Shown here: piece after piece, positions 33,370 to 43,097 of the stretch
Position numbering within the stretch: the stretch's first letter is position 1
How the letters are laid out: every line of letters starts with the position of its first letter
Assembly (NCBI GenBank): GCA_051861445.1
Contig: JBHYCS010000001.1
Coordinates: forward strand, 186,001-250,000
Direction of reading: 5' to 3'
Length of the DNA stretch: 64,000 nucleotides
Source of the DNA: Parasediminibacterium sp051861445
GTDB taxonomy: Bacteria > Bacteroidota > Bacteroidia > Chitinophagales > Chitinophagaceae
The notes under the pieces: model-generated
What the model was told of the DNA's origin: nothing
Database searches by the model: none
The model's input: only the letters and a program-made list of their open reading frames with translations
Made by a program: the position numbers and the translations under genes

Positions 33370-34926
33370 TTACAACTCAAACTCATTAAAATTTATAATA
33401 AATGTGGCTCCTTTATCAGGTTCACTCTCAACAGAAATGCTTCCTCCCATCGACTTTACTTGATTTTTGGTAATAAATAAGCCTACTCCTCTTGAATCTT
33501 TATGTTGATGAAAGGTTTTATGCAATGAAAATATTTTTGAACCATATTTATTTAAATCAATTCCTAAGCCATTGTCTTTGCAACGTAAACTAATTAAACC
33601 TTTTTCATTAATAGTGCTAGAGAAAAATATCTCTGGTATTCTGTTGGGTGAAGCATATTTTAAAGCATTGGTTAATAGGTTTAGCATGATGCTTTCTAAA
33701 TACACTTTTGAATAATGAATGCCTTCACAAGAGTTGAAATTATATTGAATATCTGCTTTTGATTCCATTATTTGAGCCGTTAAACTCGTAATTTGATTTT
33801 GCAAAATATCTTCAAATCGCAACCATTCTTTTTTGGTTTCAAGGTTTTGATTAATGTTTACAACCTCACTCAATTCTTGTACAGTATTGGTTAGCTGAGC
33901 TGCAACGTCAAAAATTTTGTCGATTACTATTGCCTTTTTATCTGGCTGTTCTGTTTTTTTACACAACTCAATTAAAGCAATTAAATTACCGGTTGGTGAT
34001 CGTAAGTTATGCGATACGATGTAGGCAAAATCTTGTAATACATTTCTCTTATATTCCAATCTTTTCGATAGCTTACTCAAATCGTCAATATTTTTCTTTA
34101 ACGCTTTTTCATTGTTTTTAATCTGAGTAACATCTTTTGTAATGGTTAAAACATTTTCTACTTCATATTGCTTGTTAAACAAAGGAATCATATTTACAGA
34201 AAAATATCCAAATCCTCTTTTTGTGGAAATCGTTCCTACTTCATAGTTTACAATTTGGCTTGTTTCAATTGCATGCTCTAATTGTTCAATAAACAAATCT
34301 GTGTGTGGATGATTGGGTAAAACCTCTCTTGGTGTTTTGTCAATAAAGTCTTCGTCGTTAAGTGTTGTAATCGATTTAATTGAATCGTTTATAAACTTAT
34401 ACTTCAAATCTTTGCTCATTAATGTAATTAAATCGGGATTATTATTTACCAATGTTTTAAACTGTTCTTCACTGTCTCTTAGTTTTTGGTTGGCTATTTG
34501 TAATGCAGCTGTTTGGTCATCAATAATCTTTTGTAGTTGTGCTGGTGATTTTAAGTTAAAAGCCTCTGGTAAAATTTTATATAAACCAATTAACGTAGCT
34601 GTAGAAATAAGTGCGGTAACAAATAATAAAGTGGCATTGAGTCGGTATAAAGGATACCAAAACATAATGGCATCTGTAATGTGTGTAAACCCACAAAAAA
34701 TAATGAAAAGACTAAATAAAATAAATACCCTTCTGAAGGGAACATCTTTTCTTTTTCGAAGAAAAAAAGCAATCATACATGGAATACCCAAATATGCAAT
34801 TCCGATGTTGATATTGCTTAAAATGTATAACCATCCATGAGTATCAGTCCATCTTCCACAAATCCATCTTGGCATAAAGCCTGTTGTATCAAATAGTTTT
34901 TGGAAAAACTCAATTATTGCATTCAT
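33370..34926 (-). CDS. Ethylene-receptor-like sensor histidine kinase
   Basis: 518-residue membrane kinase. Residues 1-125 hold three hydrophobic helices that resemble the ethylene-binding domain of plant ETR1: IAYLGIP (43-49), FRRVFILFSLFIIFCGFTHI and a third helix with TLIGLYKILPEAFNL. The Cu(I) ligands of ETR1, Cys65 and His69, correspond to Cys78 and His82. Tyr45, Ile48 and Pro49 are also kept, but ETR1 Asp25 is Asn38. A PAS domain (about 155-275) follows with FINDSIKSITTL. HisKA has His306 in VSHNLRSPTG, and HATPase has LLTNALKYA, DNGLGID and SRGVGLFITK. The response regulator follows downstream. The signal sensed is unknown. Confidence 0.85.
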   Translation of the reverse strand: MNAIIEFFQKLFDTTGFMPRWICGRWTDTHGWLYILSNINIGIAYLGIPCMIAFFLRKRKDVPFRRVFILFSLFIIFCGFTHITDAIMFWYPLYRLNATLLFVTALISTATLIGLYKILPEAFNLKSPAQLQKIIDDQTAALQIANQKLRDSEEQFKTLVNNNPDLITLMSKDLKYKFINDSIKSITTLNDEDFIDKTPREVLPNHPHTDLFIEQLEHAIETSQIVNYEVGTISTKRGFGYFSVNMIPLFNKQYEVENVLTITKDVTQIKNNEKALKKNIDDLSKLSKRLEYKRNVLQDFAYIVSHNLRSPTGNLIALIELCKKTEQPDKKAIVIDKIFDVAAQLTNTVQELSEVVNINQNLETKKEWLRFEDILQNQITSLTAQIMESKADIQYNFNSCEGIHYSKVYLESIMLNLLTNALKYASPNRIPEIFFSSTINEKGLISLRCKDNGLGIDLNKYGSKIFSLHKTFHQHKDSRGVGLFITKNQVKSMGGSISVESEPDKGATFIINFNEFEL

Positions 34927-35205
34927 AAGCTTTTATTTTCAATGAGCAAACAAAAGACGCAAGTGTAAGAGGCATGAAAATAGGACATTTTATAACAAAT
35001 ATTAAAAAAAGCTTAATTAAATTTTAAACGGCAATTTGAATCATTACATTTTCAGTCAGTTTGGCATTATGCTGTCAAAAACTTATACAATATTCGTTTT
35101 ACGGAATTTTGGCATCAAATTCGTTGTTATAACATTAGTTGAATTATATTGCAACTGTTTTTAAAATTATTTGTTACAATCAAAAATCTTTAAACAAAAA
35201 CATTT

Positions 35206-35766
35206 ATGAAAAAAGTTTTCTTAGCTATTGCATTCGTAGCTGCAACAATTGGTATTTTTTCTTTTACCAACAAAGTTGGTGATGTGTACAGCGTAAACAC
35301 AAAATCTAGCAAAATTGAGTGGGTTGGTTCAAAAACAGGAGGATCTCATCCTGGTTATTTTTTACTAAAAGCTGGTGAAGTAATGGTACAAGGTGGCAAA
35401 TTAACTGGTGGTAAATTTATTATCGACCTAGCAAGCTTAAAAGTAACCGATGGTGCTGGTGAAAAATTAGAAGGGCATTTAAAAGCTCCAGATTTCTTTG
35501 ATTTTGCAAAAGGAACAGAAGCTGTTTACGAAATTACAGGCGTGAAATATAGTAGTGCTACTGCTGCTTCAATTGAAGGTAAATTAACTTTAAAAGGTGT
35601 TACAGCTCCTGTAAACTTTAATGCAACAATTAGTGCTGCAGATGCAAAGAATTTTGCTGGTGAAGCATCTTTTAAATTAGACAGAACTGCTTTTGGCATT
35701 AATTATGGCATTGGCAAAGTTGCTAATGAAGTAGATATTAAAGTAAGCTTAGTAGCTTCAAAATAA
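35206..35766 (+). CDS. YceI family protein
   Basis: 186-residue exported YceI-fold protein, a lipocalin-like barrel that binds isoprenoid or other hydrophobic molecules in the periplasm. The N-terminus MKKVFLAIAFVAATIGIFSF is a signal or anchor segment. Family features are SSKIEWVGSKTGGSHPGYF, GGKLTGGKFIIDLASLKV, LEGHLKAPDFFDFAK and the closing LDRTAFGINYG. The ligand is unknown. It is a single gene with a strong terminator after it. Confidence 0.9.
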   Translation: MKKVFLAIAFVAATIGIFSFTNKVGDVYSVNTKSSKIEWVGSKTGGSHPGYFLLKAGEVMVQGGKLTGGKFIIDLASLKVTDGAGEKLEGHLKAPDFFDFAKGTEAVYEITGVKYSSATAASIEGKLTLKGVTAPVNFNATISAADAKNFAGEASFKLDRTAFGINYGIGKVANEVDIKVSLVASK

Positions 35767-35791
35767 GTTTTTGATACCCTGGCTGAAAAAG

Positions 35792-35827
35792 AACCCTATC
35801 ACATTTCATTATGTGTAGGGTTTTTTT
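35792..35827 (+). terminator. Intrinsic terminator after the YceI gene
   Basis: CCCTATCACAT pairs with ATGTGTAGGG (one bulge), followed by seven T. Confidence 0.8.
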
Positions 35828-35933
35828 ATTGTTGTTTTTGAAAGCTGTGTACAGTTATATTAAATCGAAATAATTTTTTAACATGCTGGTATTTTGTAGC
35901 TATTTTAGCAATATTTAGCATCATTTATCTCGT

Positions 35934-36965
35934 ATGAAAAAAATTATTGGTTACTTATTAATAGCAGCAATTGTTTTCGGTGGAATAGTTGTATGGATGT
36001 ATGTTGGCAGTACAACTGCTTTTGAAGGAAACAGCGAAAGTTTTGTAATTACTGCAGAAAAAAACAATGCTACAGATGTTGTAGCATTATTGAAAGAAAA
36101 AAAAATTATCTCAAACGGTTTTGCCTTTTCATTGTTAGCCAATCAATTTCACATTTGGGATAAATTAAAACCAGGAAAATTTGAGGTAAAAAAAGGAGCA
36201 AACTTGATAGATATTGCAAGAATGCTAAGAAGTAACAGACAGGTTTCTGTGAAATTAATAATTAATAAAATAAGAACCACACAAGATTTAGCCGATTTGT
36301 TGGCAAAAAATTTCGACTTCGACGCTCAATATGCTTACAATTATTTAACCAATAACGATTCGTTGCAAAAATTTGGTGTAACTGCTGAAACCTTGTTTAC
36401 CATTATTATTCCCAACACCTACGAATTTTATTACAATGCTAGCCTCACCAAAATTTTGTTCAAAATAAAAGCCTATTCTAACAGTTTTTGGGAGCAAGAA
36501 AATAGAATTGAATTAGCTGCCAACATGGGTTTTACACCAAATGAAGTGTATACAATTGCATCTATAGTAGAAGAAGAAACCAACAAAACAAGTGATAAAG
36601 GCAAAATTGCTAGCGTTTACATCAACCGTTTACACAAAGGAATGCCTTTACAAGCTGATCCTACCATTCGTTTTGCAATGAACGATTTTACTATTAAAAG
36701 AGTATTAGAAGGACATTTGAAAGTAAACTCTCCTTACAATACTTATAAAAATCGAGGATTACCACCTGGTCCTGTTTGTACACCAAGCAGTAATACGCTT
36801 AACGAAGTGTTGCATGCACCAACTACCGATTATATTTTCTTTGTAGCAAAAGCCGACTTTAGTGGATACAGCAATTTTAGTAACAACTTTGCCCAACATG
36901 TGCAATATGCCAACGAATACCGAAAAGCATTAGATGTGTATTTAGCCAATAAACAAAGCAAATAA
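35934..36965 (+). CDS. mltG: Endolytic murein transglycosylase MltG
   Basis: 343-residue inner-membrane protein that cuts nascent glycan strands and so sets their length. One N-terminal helix (residues 5-25) anchors a periplasmic domain. The catalytic Glu is Glu213 in ASIVEEETNK, followed by GKIASVYINRLHKGMPLQADPT and the closing RGLPPGPVCTPS and DYIFFVAKAD segments. All family landmarks are present and the length is normal. The next gene starts 5 bp after its stop, so the two form an operon of envelope functions. Confidence 0.95.
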   Translation: MKKIIGYLLIAAIVFGGIVVWMYVGSTTAFEGNSESFVITAEKNNATDVVALLKEKKIISNGFAFSLLANQFHIWDKLKPGKFEVKKGANLIDIARMLRSNRQVSVKLIINKIRTTQDLADLLAKNFDFDAQYAYNYLTNNDSLQKFGVTAETLFTIIIPNTYEFYYNASLTKILFKIKAYSNSFWEQENRIELAANMGFTPNEVYTIASIVEEETNKTSDKGKIASVYINRLHKGMPLQADPTIRFAMNDFTIKRVLEGHLKVNSPYNTYKNRGLPPGPVCTPSSNTLNEVLHAPTTDYIFFVAKADFSGYSNFSNNFAQHVQYANEYRKALDVYLANKQSK

Positions 36966-36970
36966 TAGCA

Positions 36971-37930
36971 TTGACCAAATTAGAACGTATTTTACTACGA
37001 TTACCACCTGTTGCTTTTATCAATAAAAAAAGCAAGGAAATTTATTTACCCGGATTTCAAAAACTACCGCTATATGATGTAGTAACTTTTTTCTTTCAAC
37101 AAATTAATAGAGTAGGGTTAAACGAACGTGCTGCAGCTATTTCTTTCAACTTAATTATGGCTTTGCCGGCTGCTTTAATTTTTTTATTTTCCATTATTCC
37201 CTATTTACCAGAATCTGAAAGTTTTGAAACACAGATTTTAAGTTTTTTTAAAGATGTTTCTCCCAATTCTAGCACGTATATATTCATTCGTGGCATTTTA
37301 AAAGATTTATTAAAAAAACAAGTGGGTATTTTTTCTTTTGGCTTTTTATTATTGGTGTTTTATGCATCCAATGCAATGATGGGAATTATTAGAACGTTTG
37401 ACAAATCGATTCAAGAAAACAAAGTTTACTTTTTGCACCAACGATGGAGAGCTGTTCGTTTAACAGTTTTCTTAATATTATTAGTAATTGCTTCTGCTAC
37501 TCTGTTAATTGGACAAGACCAATTGATTGCACTGTTGAAAAATGTGTTTCACATGAAGCGTAAAGCAAGATTATTTTGGTGGAACAATGTAAGATGGGTG
37601 GTTTTAATTGGCTTTTTATTTTATGGCATTGCGTTTATTTACAAATTTGCACCTTCAGTAAAAAAGCGTTGGCCGCTTGTAACACCAGGTTCTTTAATGG
37701 CAACGTTTTTAACCTTAATTACCACCATATTATTTAGTTATTGGATAAATCATTTTGCTACCTACGATAAAGTATATGGATCTATAGGAACAGTATTGGT
37801 AATTATGCTGCTTATTTTTATAAATGCACTTATTTTATTAATTGGCTTTGAACTAAACGTCAGTATTTTTCAATTACTAGCAGCAGCAGAAAAAAGAAAG
37901 TTGTTGGAGGAAGAAAAGCGAAATCCATAA
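36971..37930 (+). CDS. YihY/BrkB family inner membrane protein
   Basis: 319-residue membrane protein of the YihY/BrkB family, with about six hydrophobic helices. Typical segments are NERAAAISFNLIMALPAALIFLF, FYASNAMMGIIRTFDK and the last helices with YGSIGTVLVIMLLIFINALILLIGFELN. The family was once annotated as ribonuclease BN, which is incorrect; a role in transport or envelope maintenance is not established. The best start is a TTG at 36971, as no ATG lies upstream within the frame. It is coupled to mltG with a 5 bp gap. Confidence 0.8.
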   Translation: MTKLERILLRLPPVAFINKKSKEIYLPGFQKLPLYDVVTFFFQQINRVGLNERAAAISFNLIMALPAALIFLFSIIPYLPESESFETQILSFFKDVSPNSSTYIFIRGILKDLLKKQVGIFSFGFLLLVFYASNAMMGIIRTFDKSIQENKVYFLHQRWRAVRLTVFLILLVIASATLLIGQDQLIALLKNVFHMKRKARLFWWNNVRWVVLIGFLFYGIAFIYKFAPSVKKRWPLVTPGSLMATFLTLITTILFSYWINHFATYDKVYGSIGTVLVIMLLIFINALILLIGFELNVSIFQLLAAAEKRKLLEEEKRNP

Positions 37931-38008
37931 TACTGGTATTTTATAAACTAAATTTAAAATTTGCAATGAAATGTCAAGATAATTAGTCTAACTGTATAAA
38001 CAATGCAT

Positions 38009-38398
38009 ATGAAAAAAATATTTCTTTTTGCCGTAGTTGTTTGTACACTACATATTGGTTGCGATAAAGTACCAGATGAAACCGATTTAGGACAAGTAAA
38101 AGATGTAATTGTAAAACAAGTAGACGGTATTTGTGGAGATGCCATTTTTGAAATTATGGATACCAACTATAAATCGTTGGGTGAACAAAATTTTGAGTAC
38201 AAAGGTGTTATTTACAATGGTGTTTTTAGTACAAGTACCACTTGTGCTAATTTAACTCCAATTGCTTACAACGATACCAATCCTACTACCAAATATTATA
38301 AAGTAACCATCTCAAAATCTCCATTAACTACTTGCAGTATTGCAATTTGTATGGCCACTTTAAGCAAAATGCCAACAATACGTTTTTACATAAAATAA
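38009..38398 (+). CDS. Small Cys-rich lipoprotein, unknown
   Basis: 129-residue lipoprotein that I do not recognise. MKKIFLFAVVVCTLHIGCDKVP is a signal with the lipobox Cys at residue 18. The mature part has four more cysteines (GICGDA, STTCANL, TTCSIAICMA), enough for two disulfides, and ends in strand-like RFYIK. An in-frame ATG at 38003 is an equally possible start. It follows the YihY gene on the same strand by 78 bp and ends at a bidirectional terminator. Confidence 0.55.
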   Translation: MKKIFLFAVVVCTLHIGCDKVPDETDLGQVKDVIVKQVDGICGDAIFEIMDTNYKSLGEQNFEYKGVIYNGVFSTSTTCANLTPIAYNDTNPTTKYYKVTISKSPLTTCSIAICMATLSKMPTIRFYIK

Positions 38399-38399
38399 A

Positions 38400-38437
38400 A
38401 ACAAATGCTGTAACCATAAATTACAGCATTTGTTTTT
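38400..38437. terminator. Bidirectional terminator
   Basis: ACAAATGCTGTAA (38401-38413) pairs exactly with TTACAGCATTTGT (38421-38433) across a 7-base loop, with A before and T after. It serves the small lipoprotein gene and the convergent RND operon. Confidence 0.85.
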
Positions 38438-38449
38438 GTAAGCATATTG

Positions 38450-39892
38450 TTAACGCCAACCTCCTCCTAAAGCTTTATACAATTGAATGGCAGAAATAAA
38501 CAAATTTCGTTTTGTGTTTATGGCTTCAATATTGGCATCTAAAGCATTTCTTCTTGTGGTTAAAACTTCTAGGTAAGTTGCTTGTCCGGCTTTGTATAAA
38601 TTATCGGCCGTTGTAATTGCAGAAATTAATGTATTGGTTTCTTGTTCTTTTAAACTTAACTGAGCTCTAGTATTTTCTACTGCTTGCAGTTGCGTTTGTA
38701 CTTCGGCAATACTTTTTTGTACCACATCTTTATACTTAAAATAGGCTTCTTTATTAGTCGCCTGGGCAATTAACCAATTTGCCTCGTTTTGTTTTTTGGT
38801 GAAAATAGGAAAGTGCATGCCTCCTATCAATCCAAATGCAATACTTTCTGGTGAAATCAATTTTGTAACACTAAAAGAAGATAAACCAATGTATGGATTG
38901 ATAGAAAAAGAAGGAAAATAAGCCAAACGAGCTATGTTGATATTACCCTTACTTTTTTCAAGTTCTAAGGTTGCCATTTGAATATCTGGTCTATTATTTA
39001 ATAGCATCGAAATATTACCTGCCATCAAGTTGATAGGCAACTCTTTTTTCAAAAACGATTTTGAGCGAACAATTGTTTGCTGTTGTTTACCACATAAATA
39101 GTTGATTTGATTTTCAACGGCAACAATTTGTTGTTTTACATCAAACATCAATGCCATTGTTTTTAAATATTGTGCTTCAAATTGTTGAACAGCCAATTCA
39201 TTGGCTCTTCCTGCTTCTTTTTGAATTTTTACAATTTCAAATGCATCTTTTTGAAGTGTACCGTTGTTGTTTAAAATCAATAATTCTTCGTCTAAAGCAA
39301 GCAATTCATAATATAAGCTTGCTAAGGTTGCTACAATTTCGGTGGTTAACAAATGCCTTTCTGCTTGTAATATATCTACATCCAAAGCTGCTACATTGGC
39401 TCTGGTTTTTAGTTGTCCCCAAACATCAATTTCCCAATTACTTCTAAATCCTGTAAATAAATCAGGCGTTATTGCCGTAGGTACTCTTTGAGATGCACTA
39501 ATGTTGTTGCTTTTATTTAAATCGTAGTTACCAACTCCATTCATGGTAAAATTTCCATATCGTTCAGCATTGGTTTGAATATTTGCTTGAAGAGATGGTT
39601 TCCTTAAATTTTTTGCCAATAACAAATGGGCATTACTCATGTTTATTTTTTCTTGAAAAGCCAACAAGCCATTATTGCTTTGTAATGCTGTGTCAATCAG
39701 TTTTTTTAAATGTTCATCTTTAAATAAATTTTTCCATTCTGTTGCACCAATACTTATAGAATCGGTGATTTTTTTTCCTGCAGAATCAAAATATGTTTCT
39801 TTTAATATTGGTATTTCTAATGCTGTGTATTTTGGAGCTTTACATGCAACAAAGAATACACAAACACTAAGTATGGTTATATATCTATTCAT
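38450..39892 (-). CDS. Outer membrane efflux channel, TolC/OprM type (RND operon 1)
   Basis: 480-residue outer-membrane factor lipoprotein, with lipobox FFVACKAPK. Two TolC repeats are visible. The first contains WEIDVWGQLKTRANVAALD and the second NRPDIQMATLELEKSKGNINIARLAYFPSFSI. The C-terminus IQLYKALGGGWR is the classical OprM/NodT ending. It forms the outer-membrane tunnel for the adaptor and permease encoded upstream, with a 50 bp gap to the permease. Last gene of the operon. Confidence 0.92.
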   Translation of the reverse strand: MNRYITILSVCVFFVACKAPKYTALEIPILKETYFDSAGKKITDSISIGATEWKNLFKDEHLKKLIDTALQSNNGLLAFQEKINMSNAHLLLAKNLRKPSLQANIQTNAERYGNFTMNGVGNYDLNKSNNISASQRVPTAITPDLFTGFRSNWEIDVWGQLKTRANVAALDVDILQAERHLLTTEIVATLASLYYELLALDEELLILNNNGTLQKDAFEIVKIQKEAGRANELAVQQFEAQYLKTMALMFDVKQQIVAVENQINYLCGKQQQTIVRSKSFLKKELPINLMAGNISMLLNNRPDIQMATLELEKSKGNINIARLAYFPSFSINPYIGLSSFSVTKLISPESIAFGLIGGMHFPIFTKKQNEANWLIAQATNKEAYFKYKDVVQKSIAEVQTQLQAVENTRAQLSLKEQETNTLISAITTADNLYKAGQATYLEVLTTRRNALDANIEAINTKRNLFISAIQLYKALGGGWR

Positions 39893-39942
39893 TATTATAA
39901 TTATTTGAAAATTGAATTAAAAATGGGCCTTTAATACTCGTC

Positions 39943-42900
39943 TTAATTAGATGGATTATTTTTTTTCTTAGCAAATAGATAATATAAACACGGGATAATC
40001 AATACACCTAAAACGGTACCTAACAACATCCCTCCTGCTGCTGCTGTGCCAATGCTTCTATTACCCATTGCACCAGCACCTTTTGCAATAACCAATGGAA
40101 TTAAGCCAGCAATAAACGCAAAACTTGTCATTAAAATCGGACGTAAACGAGCCACTGCACCGTTAATGGTTGCTTGTAAAGTATCAATTCCTTGTCTTCG
40201 TTGTTGTTCGGCAAATTCAATAATTAAAATGGCATTTTTACCGAGTAATCCTATCAGCATTACCAATGCTACTTGTGCATAAATGTTGTTTTCTAACCCT
40301 GCTAATTTTAAAGAAATGAAACTTCCTAAAATACCAACTGGTAATGACAGTAAAACAGGTAGTGGTAGTAGAAAACTTTCGTATTGTGCTGCCAAAACCA
40401 AGTACACGAACAAAATACAAATGATAAATATGTACATGGCTTGATTACCTGATAATATTTGTTCTCTAGTCATTCCACTCCATTCATAATCAAAGCCTTT
40501 GGGTAGTTTTTCTTTGGCAATTTTTTCAATTTCTGCAATCGCCTCACCACTACTAAATCCTTTTGCAGCATCACCATTAATTGTAGCAGATGTGTACATA
40601 TTGTATCGAGTAAGTTGCTCTGGACCAAATACTCTTTCTAAACGAATAAATGCACTGTAAGGAACCATTTCTCCTTGGTCGCTTTTTACGTATAGTTTTA
40701 GAATATCATCGGGTGATTTTCTGAATTCTGGTGATGTTTGTACCATTACTTTATACATCTGCCCAAAACGGATAAAATTGGTGGCATAATAGCTACCCAA
40801 TAGTGTTTGTAAAGTTTCCATAGCAACATCTACTGTAACCCCTTTTGCTGCAGCTGCATCTGCATTTACATGAATTAAATACTGTGGAAATGTAGGATCG
40901 AAACTGGTAAAAGCACTACCAATTACTTTACTGCTTTTTAAACCAGCAATAAAGTTGTTTGTGGCTTCAGCAGTTTTGTCTAAATCTGTGCTTCTATTTT
41001 TATCTAATAATCTCAATTCAAAACCACCGGCATTTCCAAAACCTGGAACAGTTGGTGGAGGGAAACATTCGATTTGAGCATCTACAATATGTTTGGTATC
41101 TTTTTGCAATGCAGCAATAATATCAGCAACATTTCTATCTCTTTCTTTCCATGATTTTAAACTAATCATACCCATTCCATAGCTAGCACCTGCTACCTCA
41201 TTTACCAAGCTATATCCACTTAAGGTACTTACGTTTTCTACCTCTTTGTATTGTTGTGCAATTTTTTGAATAGCACCCATTACAGCTTGTGTTCTTTCAA
41301 CGGTGCTACCTGCTGGTGTAACAACGTTTACATAAATCATTCCTTGGTCTTCTGTTGGCATAAATCCACTTGGTAAAATTTTATTTACACCAACAATAGC
41401 AACAAACGTAATGACCATTACAGCCATTGTTGCCAACCTTCTAGGAACCCATTTTACTAAAATTTGCTTGTATTTGTTTTCGGTATTGTTATAGCCATTA
41501 TTAAACTTACTATAAAACTTTGTGAGCCAATTGGTTTTAGTATTGTGTTGATGTTTTAATAATAATGCACACAAAGCTGGTGTAAGTGTTAAAGCATTTA
41601 TCCCTGATATTACAATTGAAATTGCCAATGTAAGTGAAAACTGTCTGTAAAACACACCAACTGGTCCACTTAAAAAAGCAACTGGAATAAACACTGCACT
41701 CATTACCAAAGTGATTGAAAATATGGCTGCTGTAATTTCTTTCATAGCTGCAATGGTTGCTTCTAATGCTGGCAAATGTTCTTGCTGCATTTTTACATGC
41801 ACCGCTTCTACAACAACTATTGCATTATCTACCACAATACCAATAGCCAAAACCAATGCAAACAATGTTAATAGATTAATTGAAAACCCTAGCATAAGCA
41901 TGAATGATAAAGTACCAACTAATGCTACAGGAACCGCTAATGCTGGAATAAGCGTAGATCTAAAATCTTGTAAGAAAATAAACACTACAATAAATACCAG
42001 TATAAATGCTTCGACGAGTGTTTTAATAACCTCTTTCATAGAAGCATCTAAAAATCTACTTACATCATAAGCAAAGTTGTAATCCATTTTAGGCGGAAAC
42101 TGCGTTTCTTTCAGCTCTACCATTCTAGCTTTAATATTGGCAATTACTTCTTTGGCATTACTACCTGGTCGTTGCTTAATCATGATACTAGCACTCGGTT
42201 TTCCATCGGTTTTGCTAATCATTCCATAGCTCATAGTTCCGAATTCAACCTTTGCTACATCTTTCAATTTCAAAATACTTCCATCATTATTTGCCCGAAT
42301 AACAACATCTTCATACTGTTTGGGTTCATAATATTTACCAGTATATTTTAAAACATATTGATTGGTTTGTTGCACATTTCCACCACTACTTTCACCCGTT
42401 TTACCCGGTGCAGCTTCTACGTTTTGGCTACGCAATGCTTTTATAATTTCATCTGTACCAATTTTATAGGCAAGCATTCTATCTGGTTGCAACCAAACCC
42501 TCATACTATATTCACGTTGCCCCATAATTTCAGCAAAACCAACCCCTTCAATTCTTTTTAGCTCTTGCAATACATTAATGTCGGCAAAATTGTAAATAAA
42601 CTCTTCATCAGCAGCAGCATCGTTGCTAATTACATTCAAGTACAGCAACATGCTATTTACTTCTTTTTCAGTGGTTACGCCTGCTTTAATTACCTCTTCT
42701 GGCAATTCGTCTAAAACGGTTGTAACTCGGTTTTGTACGTTTACAGCAGCAATATCAGGGTCGGTACCAACTTTAAAAAAAACTTGAATTAATGTAGTAC
42801 CGTTATTGCTACTTACAGAACTCATATACGTCATTCCTGGCACACCATTAATGGCTCGTTCTAAAGGCGTAGTTACCGCTTTTGTACTTACTTCTGCATT

Positions 42901-43056
42901 TGCACCGGTATATTTTGCTGTAACAATAACACTTGGAGGAACAATATCAGGAAACTGTGTAACAGGCAATTGAAACATTGCCAATACACCTAAAAGTGTT
43001 AAAAGTATAGAAATAACTAATGATAAAATGGGTCTTCGAATAAAAGTTTCAACCAT
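39943..43056 (-). CDS. RND efflux permease, HAE1 family (operon 1), altered proton-relay pair
   Basis: 1037-residue inner-membrane proton-driven exporter with twelve helices and two large periplasmic loops. Opening MVETFIRRPILSLVISILL, ITQFPDIVPPSVIV-type loop start, and GINALTLTPALCALLL in the second half are standard. The helix-4 motif reads GIVVDNAIVVVE, so Asp410 aligns with AcrB Asp407 but Asn411 replaces AcrB Asp408; Lys940 in GLLGKNAIL is kept. The partner permease at 55791-59015 has both aspartates. Substrates are unknown. It is 41 bp after the adaptor gene, the same gap as in operon 2. Confidence 0.93.
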   Translation of the reverse strand: MVETFIRRPILSLVISILLTLLGVLAMFQLPVTQFPDIVPPSVIVTAKYTGANAEVSTKAVTTPLERAINGVPGMTYMSSVSSNNGTTLIQVFFKVGTDPDIAAVNVQNRVTTVLDELPEEVIKAGVTTEKEVNSMLLYLNVISNDAAADEEFIYNFADINVLQELKRIEGVGFAEIMGQREYSMRVWLQPDRMLAYKIGTDEIIKALRSQNVEAAPGKTGESSGGNVQQTNQYVLKYTGKYYEPKQYEDVVIRANNDGSILKLKDVAKVEFGTMSYGMISKTDGKPSASIMIKQRPGSNAKEVIANIKARMVELKETQFPPKMDYNFAYDVSRFLDASMKEVIKTLVEAFILVFIVVFIFLQDFRSTLIPALAVPVALVGTLSFMLMLGFSINLLTLFALVLAIGIVVDNAIVVVEAVHVKMQQEHLPALEATIAAMKEITAAIFSITLVMSAVFIPVAFLSGPVGVFYRQFSLTLAISIVISGINALTLTPALCALLLKHQHNTKTNWLTKFYSKFNNGYNNTENKYKQILVKWVPRRLATMAVMVITFVAIVGVNKILPSGFMPTEDQGMIYVNVVTPAGSTVERTQAVMGAIQKIAQQYKEVENVSTLSGYSLVNEVAGASYGMGMISLKSWKERDRNVADIIAALQKDTKHIVDAQIECFPPPTVPGFGNAGGFELRLLDKNRSTDLDKTAEATNNFIAGLKSSKVIGSAFTSFDPTFPQYLIHVNADAAAAKGVTVDVAMETLQTLLGSYYATNFIRFGQMYKVMVQTSPEFRKSPDDILKLYVKSDQGEMVPYSAFIRLERVFGPEQLTRYNMYTSATINGDAAKGFSSGEAIAEIEKIAKEKLPKGFDYEWSGMTREQILSGNQAMYIFIICILFVYLVLAAQYESFLLPLPVLLSLPVGILGSFISLKLAGLENNIYAQVALVMLIGLLGKNAILIIEFAEQQRRQGIDTLQATINGAVARLRPILMTSFAFIAGLIPLVIAKGAGAMGNRSIGTAAAGGMLLGTVLGVLIIPCLYYLFAKKKNNPSN

Positions 43057-43097
43057 GATAATAGTTTAATAATTAAGATTGATAGCAGATAATTTGT

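Noticed and set aside
37954..38166. Minus-strand open frame opposite the small Cys-rich lipoprotein
   Set aside because: The plus-strand frame has a clear lipoprotein signal and ends at a terminator; the antisense frame has neither.
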